A program made the translations under genes and the position numbers. A stretch of DNA of 64,000 nucleotides from Microcaldota archaeon (GTDB lineage Archaea > Micrarchaeota > Micrarchaeia > Norongarragalinales > SBBD01): the NCBI GenBank assembly GCA_018819225.1, contig JAHJQN010000008.1, positions 1 to 64,000 of the forward strand, given 5' to 3'. How positions within the stretch are numbered: the stretch's first letter is position 1; the number at the start of each line of letters is the position of its first letter. Shown piece by piece: positions 52,695 through 61,825 of the stretch. The notes under the pieces were generated by a model, which made no database searches, was not told where the DNA came from, and saw nothing but the letters and a program-made list of their open reading frames with translations.

Positions 52695-54074
52695 CTAGTG
52701 CGAGTTATTGAGGAGTTCCAAGCGGATCTTGGAGAGCAACCGCTGTTTTTTCTGGCCCGGCTTTAATGCATGTTTGAGCACGTCATGCCAGGTACGCACG
52801 GGAATGATTTCCACTTGCTTCCGTTGCTGATCATCCAACACCAGGTCCCCAACCGTAGTTTCCGGTACGATAACGCGTTTGATGCCTGCTTCAATACACG
52901 CCTCCACTTTCTGCGTGACGCCTCCGATGGGAAGCACTTCCCCGCGAACGGAAAGAGAGCCGGTCATGCCCACGCTCTGATCAATCGGCACTTCCTCTAA
53001 AGCGGAAATGACGGCCGTTGCAACGGAGATGCTGGCGCTATCCCCTTCCACGCCTTCATACGTCTGCAAGAATTGAACGTGAATATCGTAACGGGAAATA
53101 TCCTTTCCAATATGCTTCTTGATTAACGCCGAAACATTTTCGACGGCTTCTTTCGCGATGTCTCCCAGCTTACCCGTGGCAATAATGCGCCCTTCCTCTC
53201 GGGAAGACGACGGAGCAACCTCCGCTACAATAGGCAATATAATACCGGAATCACCCATGACCGCCAGACCATTCACGCGGCCGACCTCATAGCCGTTCAC
53301 GAGAAACACGCGATAATCCTTTTTCACGTCGATGAATTGTTGCGCGCCCTGTTGTTCGAGCGTGCGCGCCAAGCGCCTCGCATCCTTCACTTGTTGACCG
53401 GAAACCATTTTGCTGTCTTGCTCGCGAGCCAAATCCCCGGCTGCGCGCACCAAACCCCCCAGGTCCCGCAGCTTAAGCGTCAACCGGTTTTTCCGACCGG
53501 CACGCTTGCGGGCCTCGTAAATGATTTCTTGAATCGCGTCTTGATCAAAATGAGGAATCTTGCCGTCCTTGCGAACCTCTTGAGCAATGAATTGAACGAT
53601 CTTGAACTGGTTCTCTGGCGTATCCGGAACGCTCTCCTCCATATATACTTCATAACCGTACCCGCGAATACGAGAACGCAACGCGGGATGCATGCGACGC
53701 AAATCCCGGTAATTACCCGCTGCAATCAAAACGAAATCGCACGGAACCGGATCCGTCTTGACTTGAGCACCAGAGGACATCTCGCTTTGACCCGTAATGC
53801 TGAATTTCTTCTCCTGAATGGCGGTCAATAGTTCCTGCTGCGCTTTCGGTCGAAGCATCGACACTTCATCAATAAAGAGAACGCCTTTGTTCGCACGGTG
53901 AATCGCTCCCGCCTCAATGCGCAAGTGCGCGGGAGTCCCTAAACCACCCGAATTGTGCATTAAGATGCCATTCGCGAAATAGTTGCCCGTAGACGTCGTC
54001 GCATTGTATACAAAACCATCGAATCGCCTGGACTGCTTGGATTCCACGCGAACGGATTGGACCTTTCGAGGCAT
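52695..54074 (-). CDS. C-terminal half of LonB protease fused to a C-terminal split-intein half
   Basis: A 459-residue protein. Residues 1-41 are a C-intein: a VQSV-x-VE strand, then block [18 protein letters not shown] and ILMHN, ending in the canonical His-Asn. Ser42 is the +1 residue. Residues 42 onward are LonB from SGGLGTPAH: Walker B GVLFIDE (64-70), sensor 1 Asn121, arginines in [10 protein letters not shown] (130-138), and the protease domain with Ser346 (EGDSAS) and Lys389 (GGVTQK) as the dyad, 43 residues apart as in other LonB. The N-terminal half with Walker A, the membrane helices and the N-intein is absent from the window. The gene has its own TATA box, AAGGTG site and ATG. It must be spliced in trans to give a working protease. 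Confidence 0.9.
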   Translation of the reverse strand: MPRKVQSVRVESKQSRRFDGFVYNATTSTGNYFANGILMHNSGGLGTPAHLRIEAGAIHRANKGVLFIDEVSMLRPKAQQELLTAIQEKKFSITGQSEMSSGAQVKTDPVPCDFVLIAAGNYRDLRRMHPALRSRIRGYGYEVYMEESVPDTPENQFKIVQFIAQEVRKDGKIPHFDQDAIQEIIYEARKRAGRKNRLTLKLRDLGGLVRAAGDLAREQDSKMVSGQQVKDARRLARTLEQQGAQQFIDVKKDYRVFLVNGYEVGRVNGLAVMGDSGIILPIVAEVAPSSSREEGRIIATGKLGDIAKEAVENVSALIKKHIGKDISRYDIHVQFLQTYEGVEGDSASISVATAVISALEEVPIDQSVGMTGSLSVRGEVLPIGGVTQKVEACIEAGIKRVIVPETTVGDLVLDDQQRKQVEIIPVRTWHDVLKHALKPGQKKQRLLSKIRLELLNNSH

Positions 54075-54110
54075 AACGCAGAGAACACCTTACTAGAAAC
54101 TGACGCCAAA

Positions 54111-54123
54111 CAGATTTATAAAG
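54111..54123. promoter_or_regulatory. bidirectional TATA region for the LonB C-half and the 54153 gene
   Basis: CAGATTTATAAAG contains a nearly symmetrical TTTATAAA. On the minus strand it predicts a start near 54093, 19 bases before the LonB C-half ATG; on the plus strand it predicts a start near 54143, 10 bases before the ATG at 54153. It shows that the truncated-looking gene is an independent transcription unit. Confidence 0.6.
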
Positions 54124-54152
54124 CGGCGCAGTAAAGGTTAAAGGAAAAGCTT

Positions 54153-54533
54153 ATGGCTATTGTCATTGAGGCGGGAATCCCGTTCGATTTCCTATTCTCC
54201 GTGTTATCGTTCGCGTTCTTCGGCATACTATCATTGTACTCGCTGCGCACCTATATATTCTTTAAAGAAAGCAGTCTCGCGCACCACCTGAAAATCATGT
54301 CCATAGGGCTCGCGTTGTTTACCTTCGCTAAAGCCGTGGAATTCAGCGAGTACATTTGGGGGGTATACCATTTACAGATCGTGAACGTGGTGTGGATGCT
54401 GGGCGCGCTCGTCATGTTATTCGGAATACTGGACTTCCGGAGAGAATTCCTGCGCTTCAAGTGGTTGAAGGAAATCCAGGACGAAATTGCGGTTGAAAAG
54501 AAGCGCTGGAGAAAAAACGAGAAAACCGACTAA
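54153..54533 (+). CDS. small four-helix membrane protein
   Basis: A 126-residue protein with three to four membrane segments (about residues 10-30, 45-65 and 75-95) and a basic, helical C-terminal tail (LKEIQDEIAVEKKRWRK). The family is unrecognised. It shares the TATA region with the LonB C-half but points the other way, so no functional link follows. Confidence 0.7.
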   Translation: MAIVIEAGIPFDFLFSVLSFAFFGILSLYSLRTYIFFKESSLAHHLKIMSIGLALFTFAKAVEFSEYIWGVYHLQIVNVVWMLGALVMLFGILDFRREFLRFKWLKEIQDEIAVEKKRWRKNEKTD

Positions 54534-54608
54534 CCGCTTTTCCTTGAACAGGTGTGTCGGATCACGGATATATCGAATAAAGATACGGGTCGGCAAGACG
54601 AGACCGGT

Positions 54609-55499
54609 TCAGATCAAGATTTCCTTGCCCGCCTCGGCAATATCCACATTCGGAAACACTTCCTTCGCTTCGGCCAGCAACACGCTGAGATCCGCATACC
54701 GGTTGCTGAAATGCGTCAGTAAGAGCGCCTTCACTTTGGCCTTGCGTGCAGACTCGGCCGCCTGGCGGGCCGTCGAATGATATTTCTTTTTCGCCAACGA
54801 CTGGGAATCATCCGCAAACGTCGAATCGTGCACCAACAATTCCGCATCCTTTGCCGCGCGCTCAATCGCAGAACATGGAAGCGAATCCCCGGTGTAGACG
54901 ACGCGCTTGCCTTTTTTGACGTACGTCACATCCTCCAGCTTGATTTTCTTGCGGCCGATTTTCACGAATCCGTTATCCTGGATTTCCCGGAATAACTTCC
55001 CTTTGATGCCCAAGTCCTTGGCCTTCTTCTCATAAAACTTGTTGATCGGCTGTTCCTCAATGACGTAACCGAGCGCCTCGACCTTGTGATCGACTTTGAA
55101 AGCGGATACGCGAATCAGTTTATCCTCGAACACGCGCTTGCTCGAAGTCACTTCCACGATGCGGACCGGAAACTTCGGACGCAAATACCGCAGGGAAAGC
55201 ACGGTTCCCATCAATTCCTTGATCCCGTGCGGTCCGAACAGCAGCAATTCGTCGGTACGGTCATGCAAGTTCATCGTCTGAATGAGCCCAAAAATGCCCA
55301 GAATGTGATCGGCGTGCAAATGGGAAAAGAAAATAGCATTCACTTTCGCATACGAAATGCGGTACTTCATCATTTGACGTTGCGCGCCCTCACAACAGTC
55401 AAACAAGAACGTATTCCCACTCTTGATCGCAAAACACGAAGGCACCCGGCCCGGAGCCGGTACCGCACCCGAGTTTCCAAGAACCACCAAACGAAGCAT
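54609..55499 (-). CDS. rnz: ribonuclease Z (tRNA 3' endonuclease)
   Basis: A 296-residue metallo-beta-lactamase-fold nuclease that trims tRNA 3' trailers before CCA is added, matching the absence of encoded CCA in the tRNAs here. The zinc motif SHLHADH (about residues 59-65), GNSGAVPAPGRVPSC at the N-terminus, VYTGDSLPC and the final LTHFSNRY are all present. The exosite insert lies around residues 145-185. The start at 55499 avoids overlap with the glycerate kinase stop. Length is usual for the short form. Confidence 0.94.
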   Translation of the reverse strand: MLRLVVLGNSGAVPAPGRVPSCFAIKSGNTFLFDCCEGAQRQMMKYRISYAKVNAIFFSHLHADHILGIFGLIQTMNLHDRTDELLLFGPHGIKELMGTVLSLRYLRPKFPVRIVEVTSSKRVFEDKLIRVSAFKVDHKVEALGYVIEEQPINKFYEKKAKDLGIKGKLFREIQDNGFVKIGRKKIKLEDVTYVKKGKRVVYTGDSLPCSAIERAAKDAELLVHDSTFADDSQSLAKKKYHSTARQAAESARKAKVKALLLTHFSNRYADLSVLLAEAKEVFPNVDIAEAGKEILI

Positions 55500-55510
55500 A
55501 TGCAAAAACC

Positions 55511-56794
55511 TCAAGCGATTCCGATCACGATGTCACACGCATTGGTACCCGTAGGACCCGTCACGATCACGTCCCCGGTTTTCTTCAAGAATGAGTGGGA
55601 GTCATTGTTCTTTAAATACTTGGCGGGTTTCAAGCGCTTTTTAGAGGCGCGGTCATTCGTGGAAGAATCCACGATGGCTCCGGCTGACGGACTCGATCCA
55701 TCTATTCCATCGGTTCCGGCACTTAATAGCACGCCGTTTTTCAACCAGGAGAGCGCGCTCAGGCAAAGCTCTTGATTCCGACCGCCGATCCCGTTTCCGG
55801 ACACCGTCACCGTCGTTTCACCGCCCGCAACAAACGTCAAGTTACGGTTGAGTAAATTCGCAAAGCGCTTTCCATGATCGCGGGCATCCCCAGTCAAACC
55901 GCGAAACACCCATGGACGCATGCCCTGCCGACGCAAAAAAGATGACGCCGCATCAATCACCGTATTATTGTCGCCGAGAACAAACGAGTGCGAGGAAACG
56001 CGAACGGATTGTTTGGAAGGAAAGCGCATTAATGTTTTCATGATGGGATCATTCGAGGAAAGATGCAAATAGCGTTTCAATAATAATCGCGCGCGCTGAT
56101 AATGATGCGTGCTGGAAACCGTGGGACCTGACGCGATATCCGCCAGAGAACCATGGACGACATCCGAAAGCACGAGATTCACTATCTTCGCGTTTTTGAA
56201 CGCCAGACCCAATTGACCGCCCTTGACTTGAGACAAACAGCGGCGCACTTCATTCAATTCGGATATCGAGGCGCCGCCACGCATTAATCCCTCGGAAATC
56301 CGTTGAACATCTTTCAATGAAAGGCCTTCCCGGGGAAGGGTCAACAAAGAGGAACCGCCTCCCGAAATTAAACAGACCACCACATCCTCTTTGGTTACTT
56401 CCGATGCAAGCGCAAGAATCTTTTGCGTCGCCGACACATTTTCTTTCGAAGGAAACGGGTGCGTACCCTCCAACAATTGAATTTTTTTCGTGCGAAAACG
56501 TTTTCGAGTTCCTTTTGGAACGATCACGATACCGGAAGTCACCGGCACCAATCGTTCAAAGGTTTCCGCCATGGCCCCCGATGCTTTCCCGAAACCGATC
56601 ACGAACACGCGCCCAACCGGAAACGGGTGGCCACGCACGACGAATTCGTTTCGCTTGAATTGAACAGAGGAACGCATCAATTGATCCGGCGAAATGCTTT
56701 CGAGACCAAGCTCAAAAGCCCTCAAAGCCAATTCCCGTCGCTTTCGATCGCCGTGCAATAGGGTTCCGCGAGAGCGGATGCTCATAATCTTCAC
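55511..56794 (-). CDS. glycerate 2-kinase (MOFRL family)
   Basis: A 427-residue enzyme that converts D-glycerate to 2-phosphoglycerate with ATP. The N-terminal domain has VIGFGKASGAMAE and CLISGGGSSLL (GGGSS nucleotide loop), and the C-terminal MOFRL domain has GGETTVTVSGNGIGGRNQEL and SAGTDGIDGSSPSAGAIVD, all family hallmarks. It feeds glycerate into lower glycolysis. It is transcribed in the same direction as rnz, 11 bases upstream. An alternative start is Met4. Confidence 0.94.
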   Translation of the reverse strand: MKIMSIRSRGTLLHGDRKRRELALRAFELGLESISPDQLMRSSVQFKRNEFVVRGHPFPVGRVFVIGFGKASGAMAETFERLVPVTSGIVIVPKGTRKRFRTKKIQLLEGTHPFPSKENVSATQKILALASEVTKEDVVVCLISGGGSSLLTLPREGLSLKDVQRISEGLMRGGASISELNEVRRCLSQVKGGQLGLAFKNAKIVNLVLSDVVHGSLADIASGPTVSSTHHYQRARLLLKRYLHLSSNDPIMKTLMRFPSKQSVRVSSHSFVLGDNNTVIDAASSFLRRQGMRPWVFRGLTGDARDHGKRFANLLNRNLTFVAGGETTVTVSGNGIGGRNQELCLSALSWLKNGVLLSAGTDGIDGSSPSAGAIVDSSTNDRASKKRLKPAKYLKNNDSHSFLKKTGDVIVTGPTGTNACDIVIGIA

Positions 56795-56796
56795 GA

Positions 56797-57402
56797 TTAC
56801 GCATGTTGAATGCTTTTCAACGTGATGTCAAATATCAACGACTTTCCGGCCAAACGGTGATTAAAATCGATCGTGACGGACGTGTCGTTAACGGACGTTA
56901 TCACGCCCGATAAACCATTCGCCGCACGGACCGTCAAACCCACCTCGGCAGGCGCGCCAATGCCTTCCAGCTCGGATAACGGGAACGCGCGAATTAATCC
57001 GTCATTGTATTCGCCGTACGCCTCCTCGGGAGGAAGTTCGACGGTTTTAGTTTCCCCGACACGCATGCCTACGAGAGCACGGTCAAAACCAGCAATCATT
57101 TGACCCGCTCCCACTTGAAACTGAAGGGGCTCGTAAGCAGGGCGCGACATGCCGGCTTTCTCCGCCTCTTCCTTAATATTCGTGTCAAAAACCGTTCCGT
57201 TCTCTAGACGACCTAAATAGTCAACTGAAACGACATCGCCGGCTTTCACGAGAGGCTCTCCAGAATCCATATCGCTGGGAACCGATGAAACCGGAACATC
57301 CGTTGGCATCGGCGTTGGCGTCTCCGTGGCACCACCGCCCATTTGAAGACAACCGAATAGCATAAACGCAAGGATAACCACGAAGGCACTGTCCAAGTTC
57401 AA
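56797..57402 (-). CDS. FKBP-type (SlyD-like) peptidyl-prolyl isomerase lipoprotein
   Basis: A 201-residue protein. The N-terminus is a signal peptide with a lipobox (MLFGC), followed by a Thr/Pro linker. The FKBP domain starts at DVVSVDYLGRLENGTVFDTN and carries an insert-in-flap domain around PPEEAYGEYNDGL to DFNHRLAGK, as in SlyD. It would act outside the membrane on folding proline bonds of secreted proteins. Two bases separate it from the glycerate kinase start, so they are probably co-transcribed. Confidence 0.9.
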   Translation of the reverse strand: MNLDSAFVVILAFMLFGCLQMGGGATETPTPMPTDVPVSSVPSDMDSGEPLVKAGDVVSVDYLGRLENGTVFDTNIKEEAEKAGMSRPAYEPLQFQVGAGQMIAGFDRALVGMRVGETKTVELPPEEAYGEYNDGLIRAFPLSELEGIGAPAEVGLTVRAANGLSGVITSVNDTSVTIDFNHRLAGKSLIFDITLKSIQHA

Positions 57403-57551
57403 GAATCCCCACCCCTCAAATAGAACCAGTAAAGGTGTTCGAGAGTTAAAACGAGTTGCAAGTATAAAAAGGATGCGGTCAGGTGTAACAAAGAAAATAA
57501 TCCACCAAATAGGAAAAGGATTTTAATGCAGTATACGAAAGAAGAAAGAAT

Positions 57552-58091
57552 ATGGGCGTAAAACCACTTGAAGAACTGCGGATAGGCGTCTACCACTTGA
57601 GATGGGGGGAAAAAAGTATTAGACCCAACGAACACGCTATATCGTTCTCCGTTGCACGTTCCCGAAACGCTTTTAAAAAAACCGAAGGAGCTAAACGCAT
57701 CGATATTAGACGCGTCCCCCCTGCCTTGAGATCTGCCGTATTAATTCGATTATCTGAACGGAATGATCATGAGGAACCATTGGGACAGATATGGTTTTCA
57801 CGAAAGGGTAACCATGTCGAAACCGATGGTTTGAGGTTATCGGCCGTAAAAAGCACTCGAAATAGGCCGCGCTCAATACGACCAGATGCCTCGACCGAAT
57901 GGCGGCTTCGGAATCTTCTACACGGTATCGCGGCGCACTACCTGCAAACTCGTGAAGGAGTCACGCATATTGGTACCAGTAATAAACCGAAAGCGGGATG
58001 GACCAGAGAACTTAACGAATTGGGCCTACCCGCCAAACAAAAAGTGGAGATCGCCGAATGGAAGAAAAAGATCTTGAAGGGGATGCGGTGA
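57552..58091 (+). CDS. hypothetical soluble protein
   Basis: A 179-residue basic protein with no recognised domain. It has a beta-rich first half (ISFSVARSRNAFKK) and a helical C-terminal half (WRLRNLLHGIAAHYLQTREGV). The composition and codon use look like real coding sequence. It is 32 bases upstream of tldD in the same direction and could share its transcript. It is the first plus-strand gene after a run of minus-strand genes. Confidence 0.6.
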   Translation: MGVKPLEELRIGVYHLRWGEKSIRPNEHAISFSVARSRNAFKKTEGAKRIDIRRVPPALRSAVLIRLSERNDHEEPLGQIWFSRKGNHVETDGLRLSAVKSTRNRPRSIRPDASTEWRLRNLLHGIAAHYLQTREGVTHIGTSNKPKAGWTRELNELGLPAKQKVEIAEWKKKILKGMR

Positions 58092-58122
58092 CAAGGGAAT
58101 ACAGAATGAAGGAAATAGTAAT

Positions 58123-59457
58123 ATGAAATCCATCCATAAGCTGCTGGATCCATACCGGTATGCCGATGCCCGCATTACGCGAAGCCGTTATTCAAGAGCC
58201 GTACTCAAAGACAAGGAATTTGACTCCGTGAGGCAAGGAACCACCGAAAGCGTAGCGTGCCGTGTTCTCGTCAACGGAGCCATGGGATTCGCATCCAGCA
58301 ACCGGGTCAACGAGCTCCCGCTCCTCTTGAAAGAAGCGGAAAAACTGGCGCGCGTCCAGCCCGGAAAAATGATGCTCGCAGAGCCGGAGGTTCATCAAGC
58401 GCGATCGATAGGACCTGGCAAGAAATCACCTGAAAATATTGACATCGAAGAAAAACTGAGCCGACTGAAAGCGTACGAAAAACGAGCCCGGAAAAAAAAG
58501 ATTCACCGCGTCCAAGTGAATTATGCCGATGGAACGTATGATAGCGAATTGTATGGTTCGACGGGAGCGCACGTCATCGATCACGAACACCGCGTCCTCA
58601 CACAAATATTCGTTTACGCCAAGGAGAACGGAAGAACCGAACATTCCTTCGATCAAGTCAAGGCCCGAGGCGGAATGGAAGCACTCAAAGGAATGCATGA
58701 GAAAATTGACCGCGCAGTGAACGAAGCGTTGTTGATGTTGAAAGCCGAGCACGGACCAAAAGGAAAGATGAACGTGATTCTCGATCCTGAAATTGCAGGC
58801 GTGTTAGCCCATGAAGCCGTAGGGCATGCGTGCGAAGCCGACGAAATTCAATCCGGAGGATCCTGTTTGCAAGGAAAACTCGGAAATCGCATTGGAAGTG
58901 AAACGGTCAACATTTCCGATTCTCCTGTTTATGACGATGCGTTGTGGGGATCGTATGCATACGATGACGAAGGAACGAAAACCAAGAAAACGGAACTCGT
59001 AAAAAAAGGAGTTCTAAACAACTACCTCACCTCGCTATCGACCGCAAAACAAAACCTGGGACGGTTAAGCGGAAACGCCAGGGGGGAAAGCGACTCCCGG
59101 CCCATTGTACGAATGAGCAACACGTACTTTGAAAAAGGAAGCGAAAAAAAGGAAGCGTTATTTAGCGAGTTAAAGAACGGAGTTTATTTAGTGGGATGCA
59201 AGGAAGGCCAAGTGTCACCCAAAACCGGGAATTTCACGTTCGCGGCACGGTATGGATACGTCGTGAAGAATGGGAAACAAACGAAACGGATGAAAAACTG
59301 CAGTATCAACGGAAATATTCTGGAAGCGCTTCATCACATAAAGCAGGTGGCAAACGACATGGCATTTACCCCCGGAACATGCGGGAAATACGCGCAGGAA
59401 GCGCCCGTGACCACGGGAAGTCCGCATCTGATCATTAACGACATTCTCGTGGGATGA
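58123..59457 (+). CDS. tldD: TldD-family metalloprotease
   Basis: A 444-residue zinc peptidase of the TldD/PmbA (modulator of DNA gyrase) family. The HEAVGHACEAD motif (about residues 227-237) is the HExxxH zinc site, and conserved SDSPVYDDALWGSYAYDDEG follows. TldD normally works with TldE, an inactive partner, to degrade unfolded or small peptides; tldE is not in this window. It uses the plain ATG at 58123. Confidence 0.92.
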   Translation: MKSIHKLLDPYRYADARITRSRYSRAVLKDKEFDSVRQGTTESVACRVLVNGAMGFASSNRVNELPLLLKEAEKLARVQPGKMMLAEPEVHQARSIGPGKKSPENIDIEEKLSRLKAYEKRARKKKIHRVQVNYADGTYDSELYGSTGAHVIDHEHRVLTQIFVYAKENGRTEHSFDQVKARGGMEALKGMHEKIDRAVNEALLMLKAEHGPKGKMNVILDPEIAGVLAHEAVGHACEADEIQSGGSCLQGKLGNRIGSETVNISDSPVYDDALWGSYAYDDEGTKTKKTELVKKGVLNNYLTSLSTAKQNLGRLSGNARGESDSRPIVRMSNTYFEKGSEKKEALFSELKNGVYLVGCKEGQVSPKTGNFTFAARYGYVVKNGKQTKRMKNCSINGNILEALHHIKQVANDMAFTPGTCGKYAQEAPVTTGSPHLIINDILVG

Positions 59458-59488
59458 ACAGGAGCGTTATAGAGACATCGCGCCCGAG

Positions 59489-60889
59489 TTAAGGATGCAT
59501 GCGAATGGAACCGGTTTTTCCATCCATTATTAGCGTTCTCCCTTGAATCAACGACGAAATATTATGCGTTTGAACAATGCAGGGAATTCGGAGTTCACGA
59601 GCAATGATCGCTGAATGCGAGAGAGCTCCCCCGGTTTCACTCACGACGCCGACGGCATCCTTGAATAACGTCGAAAGACGCGGGGAAAACGAATGCGATA
59701 CGATGATCTTTCCATTAACGTTCTTCTCGTAATCCGAATCCTCGTTAACGAAAACGCATTCGGCCGTTACCGAAAAAGGAGCGCCTGCGGGCTTGCCACT
59801 CACCACCCCATCAGAATGCGGCAAATCAAACCATTTTTTATCTGAAAAAACGAGTACAGCCGGAGTGGATTGCCAAGAGTGAGCGTCAAATCGCTTTTTT
59901 CGCTCGGCTAATACGTCAGACCACTTACTTGAATCACCGAGGATTAGCGGGAGTTCAGAAATACGCGCGTGGAAAACGGGGGTTCCGACACCCGTCCGAT
60001 GGCTCACTTCAATATAGGTGTTTCGAAGCACGCTTAAATAGCGTGAGCAAACCATTTTCGCATTCTCACGCCAGCGAGCATATTTATCCTTGGGAGCCGG
60101 CTGCATCAATCGCATAGCAGAAGCCGGATTTTCTTGAAAACGGGGAATCGAAACGTCATAAGGAGATTCGGAATGAAAACCAAACCGTTCAACCGCTTCA
60201 TCCACCTTATTTTCAGAAAGAAGAGCGTACAATTGCTCGGCCTCACAAGATTGCCAAGCGGATGAAGTAACGAGAGGGGTCTTGAATGCGGAGGCCAGCG
60301 AAGAAACAAAAGAATATTGCATGGAACGAACGGCTCCCTCTTGAGCGGCTTCCGAAACGGCCACCGGATTCGATATGCGTCCGGCATGTTCTGAAACGAA
60401 ATGAGTCGCTTGTTGAGAAAAGGAAGGAAATGCGCGCAGCTTTTGTTCCGCGTACAAGGCGAATAACGCCATGTCGATTGCCTGACCAACGGCATCAAAG
60501 GGAAAGCTGGCCATCAATAAAAGATTTTCAATCGACAACGGACTCGTTTCGACCAAACCGTTTTTAGAATGCCAAGAAAACGTTTTTTCAATTCCGGGAT
60601 TGCGCATGAAGCGCTTTTCAACGTTACGAGAAAAATACATGCGGCCGGCCACAAAATGAACGTGCTTTGAATTAAAAGGCCGAACCCCCATCCGTGTTTC
60701 ATCGTACGTGCGCCACAATGGTCCGTTCGCGTCAAAAACGTTTTCGAAAAACTCTTGCGAGCATTCCTTGGAAAGCGGCAGCAAATCCGAGTTTTCATTG
60801 CGGGCAATGACGAGAGTCTGACCCGAAAACAAGGGCTGGGAGTGCACTACTGAAACCAGATCCCTTTCAAGAAAAAGCGGAAGATCCAT
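59489..60889 (-). CDS. PEP-utiliser swivelling-domain protein without ATP-grasp domain
   Basis: A 466-residue protein. The C-terminal 80 residues are the PEP-utilising mobile domain: GGALSHSAIIARELRIPCIV contains the phospho-accepting His, and ILMDGKTGSIRM closes the fold. The first 380 residues do not show the ATP-grasp or the TIM-barrel seen in PEP synthase or PPDK; they look mostly helical with several aromatic motifs. It may be a variant of the rifampin-phosphotransferase-like group or a partner that carries the His. The start is the ATG at 60889, two codons after a TTG that touches the upstream stop. Confidence 0.75.
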   Translation of the reverse strand: MDLPLFLERDLVSVVHSQPLFSGQTLVIARNENSDLLPLSKECSQEFFENVFDANGPLWRTYDETRMGVRPFNSKHVHFVAGRMYFSRNVEKRFMRNPGIEKTFSWHSKNGLVETSPLSIENLLLMASFPFDAVGQAIDMALFALYAEQKLRAFPSFSQQATHFVSEHAGRISNPVAVSEAAQEGAVRSMQYSFVSSLASAFKTPLVTSSAWQSCEAEQLYALLSENKVDEAVERFGFHSESPYDVSIPRFQENPASAMRLMQPAPKDKYARWRENAKMVCSRYLSVLRNTYIEVSHRTGVGTPVFHARISELPLILGDSSKWSDVLAERKKRFDAHSWQSTPAVLVFSDKKWFDLPHSDGVVSGKPAGAPFSVTAECVFVNEDSDYEKNVNGKIIVSHSFSPRLSTLFKDAVGVVSETGGALSHSAIIARELRIPCIVQTHNISSLIQGRTLIMDGKTGSIRMHP

Positions 60890-60895
60890 AATCAA

Positions 60896-61825
60896 TCACG
60901 AGGAAATGCGTTCAAAACCGGTATCTGAAATAAAAACGGTTCCACGATCCGAACAAGATCCCGAAGCTACAAACGCAACGGAACCGCGAACAGTCAATTC
61001 GTCGGAAGATACAGAAACAGGGCAGAAAATGCGTTTTCGCGCGCCGTCTTCCTCCGATTGACAAGCGAATAAGGGATGGATGGTTTTTTCTAATGCGCCG
61101 ACGCGAATACGACATTCTCCATCCGATGACGGTTGGAACCACATCCGAGTAAAAGCAGTCGTAATCACGTCCATTTTCGCTTCGGCCAATGCATCGTCTT
61201 CTCGACCCAGAATCTCTGAAGGCTCAGACGGCGCTTGAGCCATGCCTTTTGAAGCGTCTAAGTCAGGCAACCATCCATCTGGAATCAAAGAATTGGGCGA
61301 GGATTCTTGATAGGCCGAAACATATTCAATGCGTTCATCCGTATTCACTACGATCACATCCATTGCGAGCACGGACGAGACCCCCGTAGCGAATGCAATA
61401 AAGAGGGCCAGCAGTACCCATGAGCTCACTAAAGAGGTTTTCGTATGCGAGGGAACGTTCCGGTAAGCACGGAACGCGGAAACCCATTTTAAAATCAAGA
61501 AAAGAACTCCAGCTGATAACGCGGATAGGGCTGCGGATTCATAATCTAAAGGGTAAATCAAGAACGCGGAGACGAGCATGGCCGACAATGCGAGAAAAGC
61601 CGTTCCCAACGCGGAAACCCCCGAACTCAATAAATGAAAAACGCTTTTTCCGAAATAAGTTCGGTTCGTAAAACCTTTTAATGCTCCAAACAACAGCAAG
61701 GAAACAACCGCATTGACAAGAAAAGAGCTAATGGAAAGCGTGAGGAAAAAAACAGTCGGCGGAACGACAACCAATGCATGAGCCCATGAGAACAAAAAAA
61801 CGAAAAAAACCAATGCGCGTCTCAT
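60896..61825 (-). CDS. multi-helix membrane protein with extracellular domain
   Basis: A 309-residue protein. Residues 1 to about 165 hold five to six membrane helices, the first doubling as a signal anchor. The remaining 140 residues are an outside domain with four Cys (GECRIRV, FACQSEED, RIFCPVSV, SGSCSDRG) that could form two disulfides. The start at 61825 overlaps the lipoprotein stop by ATGA. Unknown function, part of a three-gene unit with the lipoprotein and the swivelling-domain protein. Confidence 0.72.
   Translation of the reverse strand: MRRALVFFVFLFSWAHALVVVPPTVFFLTLSISSFLVNAVVSLLLFGALKGFTNRTYFGKSVFHLLSSGVSALGTAFLALSAMLVSAFLIYPLDYESAALSALSAGVLFLILKWVSAFRAYRNVPSHTKTSLVSSWVLLALFIAFATGVSSVLAMDVIVVNTDERIEYVSAYQESSPNSLIPDGWLPDLDASKGMAQAPSEPSEILGREDDALAEAKMDVITTAFTRMWFQPSSDGECRIRVGALEKTIHPLFACQSEEDGARKRIFCPVSVSSDELTVRGSVAFVASGSCSDRGTVFISDTGFERISS

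Noticed and set aside
57399..57635. A hydrophobic 78-codon minus-strand frame
   Set aside because: It overlaps the start of the plus-strand gene at 57552 and the FKBP promoter; the hydrophobicity comes from antisense AT-rich sequence.
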